DNA from: Amanita rubescens
Lineage: Eukaryota > Basidiomycota > Agaricomycetes > Agaricales > Amanitaceae
Reading direction: 5' to 3'
DNA length: 21,299 bases
NCBI GenBank assembly: GCA_015039365.1
Contig: WION01000754.1
Coordinates: forward strand, 1-21,299
Positions within the stretch are counted from its first letter, which is position 1. Every line of letters starts with the position of its first letter. A model generated the notes under the pieces. That model saw only the letters and a list, made by a program, of their open reading frames with translations, was not told the origin of the DNA and made no database searches. The translations under genes and the position numbers were made by a program. Shown here in pieces: positions 19,130 through 21,299 of this stretch.

Positions 19130-21219
19130 ATGCGAGGAGTAGCGCTGTCCGTCGTCGCCATCGTCGCCACTGGTGCGTTGGCTCAAGCTGATGATGCGAA
19201 GCCTGTTTTCACGGTAGGCAATACCCCTCTTTCCCGAACGTGGCGGTAATGTTTATTATATGGTATAGCCGACTGAGGTCAAGGCTCCCTTCGTCGAACA
19301 ATTCACTGATGATTGGTCGGACCGGTGGACCCGCTCTGAGGCTACCAAGAAGTCTGCCAATGGCGAGGAGACCTTCAGCTACGTCGGTCAATGGGAGGTT
19401 GAAGATCCTTCCATTGCTGTCATCGAGGGTGACAAGGGTCTCGTGGCAAAGAGCAAGGCTGCTCACCACGCCATCTCGGCACCCTTCGCTACCCCCATTA
19501 GCTTCGGTGACAATCCTTTTGTTGTCCAATATGAGGTCAAATATCAAAAAGGCGGTAACTGCGGTGGTGGTTACGTCAAGCTTTTGGAAGATGGCTTCCA
19601 GACCAGCGGCAAGGAGTTCTCTGACACCACTCCTTGGGTTATCATGTTCGGCCCCGATCTTACTTGCCCGGGGACTAAGGTAAATGCGCCGTTCGTGTTG
19701 GCAGTCAGTCGCATTCTAACGAATGTACCCTCTAGGTCCACTTCATCTTCCGTCATACCAACCCTGTGACGCAGAAGACCGAAGAAAAGCATCTCAAGTT
19801 TTCTCCCAGACCTACCATTGAGAAGCTTACCAACCTGTACACTCTCGTTGTTTAGTAAGTTTTTTTTTTCTTCTTGCGTTTTGAACGGCAATTTATTTAA
19901 TTCGTGCTATTAATAGCCCGAACAACACATATGATGTTTCGCTTAATGGCGAGTCGTCCAAATCTGGTAATTTGCTTGAGGACTTCGAGCCTCCTGTCAA
20001 CCCTTCCGAGGAGATCGACGATCCTGAAGACAAGAAGCCTGCCGACTGGGTTGACCAAGAGAAGATTTCTGACCCCGATGCAAAGAAGGTTTGTAGAGCT
20101 CCGAAATTGATGAATTCAGAAGCTGATGTCAAGTTACAGCCCAATGATTGGGATGAGGACGCACCTTATGAGATTCTCGACATGGACGCGAAGAAGCCAG
20201 ATGATTGGCTTGATGAAGAGCCTGACACAATCGCTGACCCTGGTTTGTGTTTCATGTTACGGATGCGCGTGCGTATTGTATAACGAATCCGCATATAGAC
20301 GCCAGCAAGCCGGAAGAATGGGATGACGAAGAAGATGGTGACTACATTCCTCCCACTATTCCCAACCCCAAGTGTGACGCCGTCTCTGGCTGCGGTGAAT
20401 GGAAGCGGTATGTTGTTAATTGTTTTTCGAAAATCATATCTCATTACGTGAATTATAGTCCCTACAAGGCAAACCCCGACTATAAGGGCAAGTGGTTCGC
20501 ACCTTTGATCCCAAACCCCGTATACAAGGGACCCTGGGCTCCCCGCAAGATCGCTAACCCTGCCTATTTCGAAGACAAGACTCCAGTCAGGAGTCTTCCC
20601 AAGATTGTAAGCCCCCCCTTTTGGTATCCTTTTATACAAATCCTGATAGTCTTGACAGGGTGGTGTCGGTATTGAGCTTTGGACGATGACTGAAGATATT
20701 CTCTTCGACAACTTGTACATTGGTCACTCTGTTGAGGATGCTAAGGCATTCGCCGATGAGACCTTTGGCATCAAGAAGCCCCTTGAAGTGAAGGCGAACA
20801 AACCCGCTGTGTCTGACGATGATGAGGAAACCGATATTCCTTCCTTCAAGGAAGATCCTATTGGCTTTGTTCGCCAGAAGGTTCTCAACTTCGTGGAAGC
20901 TGCCAAGGAAGATCCTCTTGATGCATTCAAATCTCAACCTGAAACTGGCGCTCTCTTGGTTGGCATCTTCCTCACTTTCTTCGGCATGCTTGGCGCATCC
21001 CTAGGCCTCATTGGAGGATCCAAGTCACAAATTACCACAGTTCGTAATTTGTTGATTCATTTTTTTGATTTGTTTCTTACCGCTCCTTAGTCAAAGAAGG
21101 GTGACTCAAAAAAGACCGATGCGGCTACACCTGATGACAAGAAGGCTGAGAGTGCACCGGTTGCTCCAGCAGGTGGTGAGAAGAAGGATGACGGTAGCCT
21201 GAAAAGCGCAAGTGAATGA
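19130..21219 (+). CDS. Calnexin, ER lectin chaperone, 9 exons
   Basis: Exons 19130-19213, 19269-19679, 19736-19854, 19917-20088, 20140-20242, 20299-20407, 20459-20606, 20659-21039 and 21091-21219 join to 551 residues. A signal peptide of about 20 residues is evident ([20 protein letters not shown]). The lectin domain includes [10 protein letters not shown] and [11 protein letters not shown], whose family carries the glycan site, then [17 protein letters not shown]. The P-domain has four type-1 repeats around [24 protein letters not shown] and [10 protein letters not shown]. Type-2 repeats follow ([37 protein letters not shown]). The C-terminal lectin strand is [20 protein letters not shown]. 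One membrane helix lies at about residues 478-500, followed by a Lys/Asp-rich cytosolic tail. Calnexin holds monoglucosylated glycoproteins in the ER during folding. The intron at 19855-19916 splits a codon, so the apparent TAG at 19853-19855 is not a stop. Confidence 0.95.
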
Positions 21220-21299
21220 GTATGTAAAACTAGCCATGGACATAGGGTTCTTTTTTAGGGGTGTCCAATGGCAGCGCCGCCGCCGATAACGGTGATAGG

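Noticed and set aside
20166..20720. 184-codon minus-strand ORF opposite calnexin
   Set aside because: It crosses exons and introns of an unambiguous calnexin gene and has no recognisable domain.

Overview
The window is nuclear DNA of a filamentous basidiomycete, most likely an agaricomycete. The evidence is densely split genes with introns of about 45-60 bp bounded by GT...AG, tightly packed neighbours on both strands, and family content typical of mushrooms: an Skt5-like chitin synthase activator, a PDR-type ABC transporter of basidiomycete type, and a non-catalytic RNase III/dsRBD protein. No rRNA, tRNA, CRISPR array, transposase or viral gene was recognised.

Layout. Bases 1-681 (+) hold the 3' end of a Sel1-repeat chitin synthase regulator with a C-terminal CaaX box. 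Bases 1125-2349 (+) hold a medium-chain dehydrogenase/enoyl-reductase-type gene whose frame is broken by four single-base insertions. Bases 2441-3605 (+) hold an RNase III-fold plus dsRNA-binding protein that lacks the usual catalytic residues. Bases 3757-4839 (-) hold a fragmented coiled-coil gene. Bases 5124-6198 (-) hold an unrecognised two-exon gene. Bases 6452-7331 (+) hold mitochondrial ribosomal protein bL10m with one frameshift. A 1.2 kb gap follows. Bases 8511-14297 (+) hold a full-length 28-exon PDR/ABCG transporter. Bases 14517-15057 (-) hold prefoldin subunit 1, divergent from 15262-18947 (+), the U5 snRNP GTPase Snu114/EFTUD2 with 15 exons. Bases 19130-21219 (+) hold calnexin with 9 exons.

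The right half (8.5-21.2 kb) is clean. Spliced by hand, the ABC, Snu114, prefoldin and calnexin models close in frame across 28, 15, 4 and 9 exons, giving 1458, 982, 129 and 551 residues. The left part (1.1-7.4 kb) is different. Three genes carry apparent +1 insertions, nearly all in short homopolymer runs, which suggests either local consensus error or gene decay.

The genes do not form a pathway: cell wall, membrane efflux, splicing, protein folding and mitochondrial translation are all represented. The most interesting non-coding signal is a conserved element of about 45 bp centred on the perfect palindrome CGGAACGTTCCG (CGG-N6-CCG, a Zn2Cys6-type layout). It occurs twice, each time about 40 bp before the start codon of a gene: the RNase III-like gene and bL10m. 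Other signals are a perfect 18-bp inverted repeat at 3548-3590, two near-identical small hairpins after bL10m, and a 15-nt microexon in the transporter.
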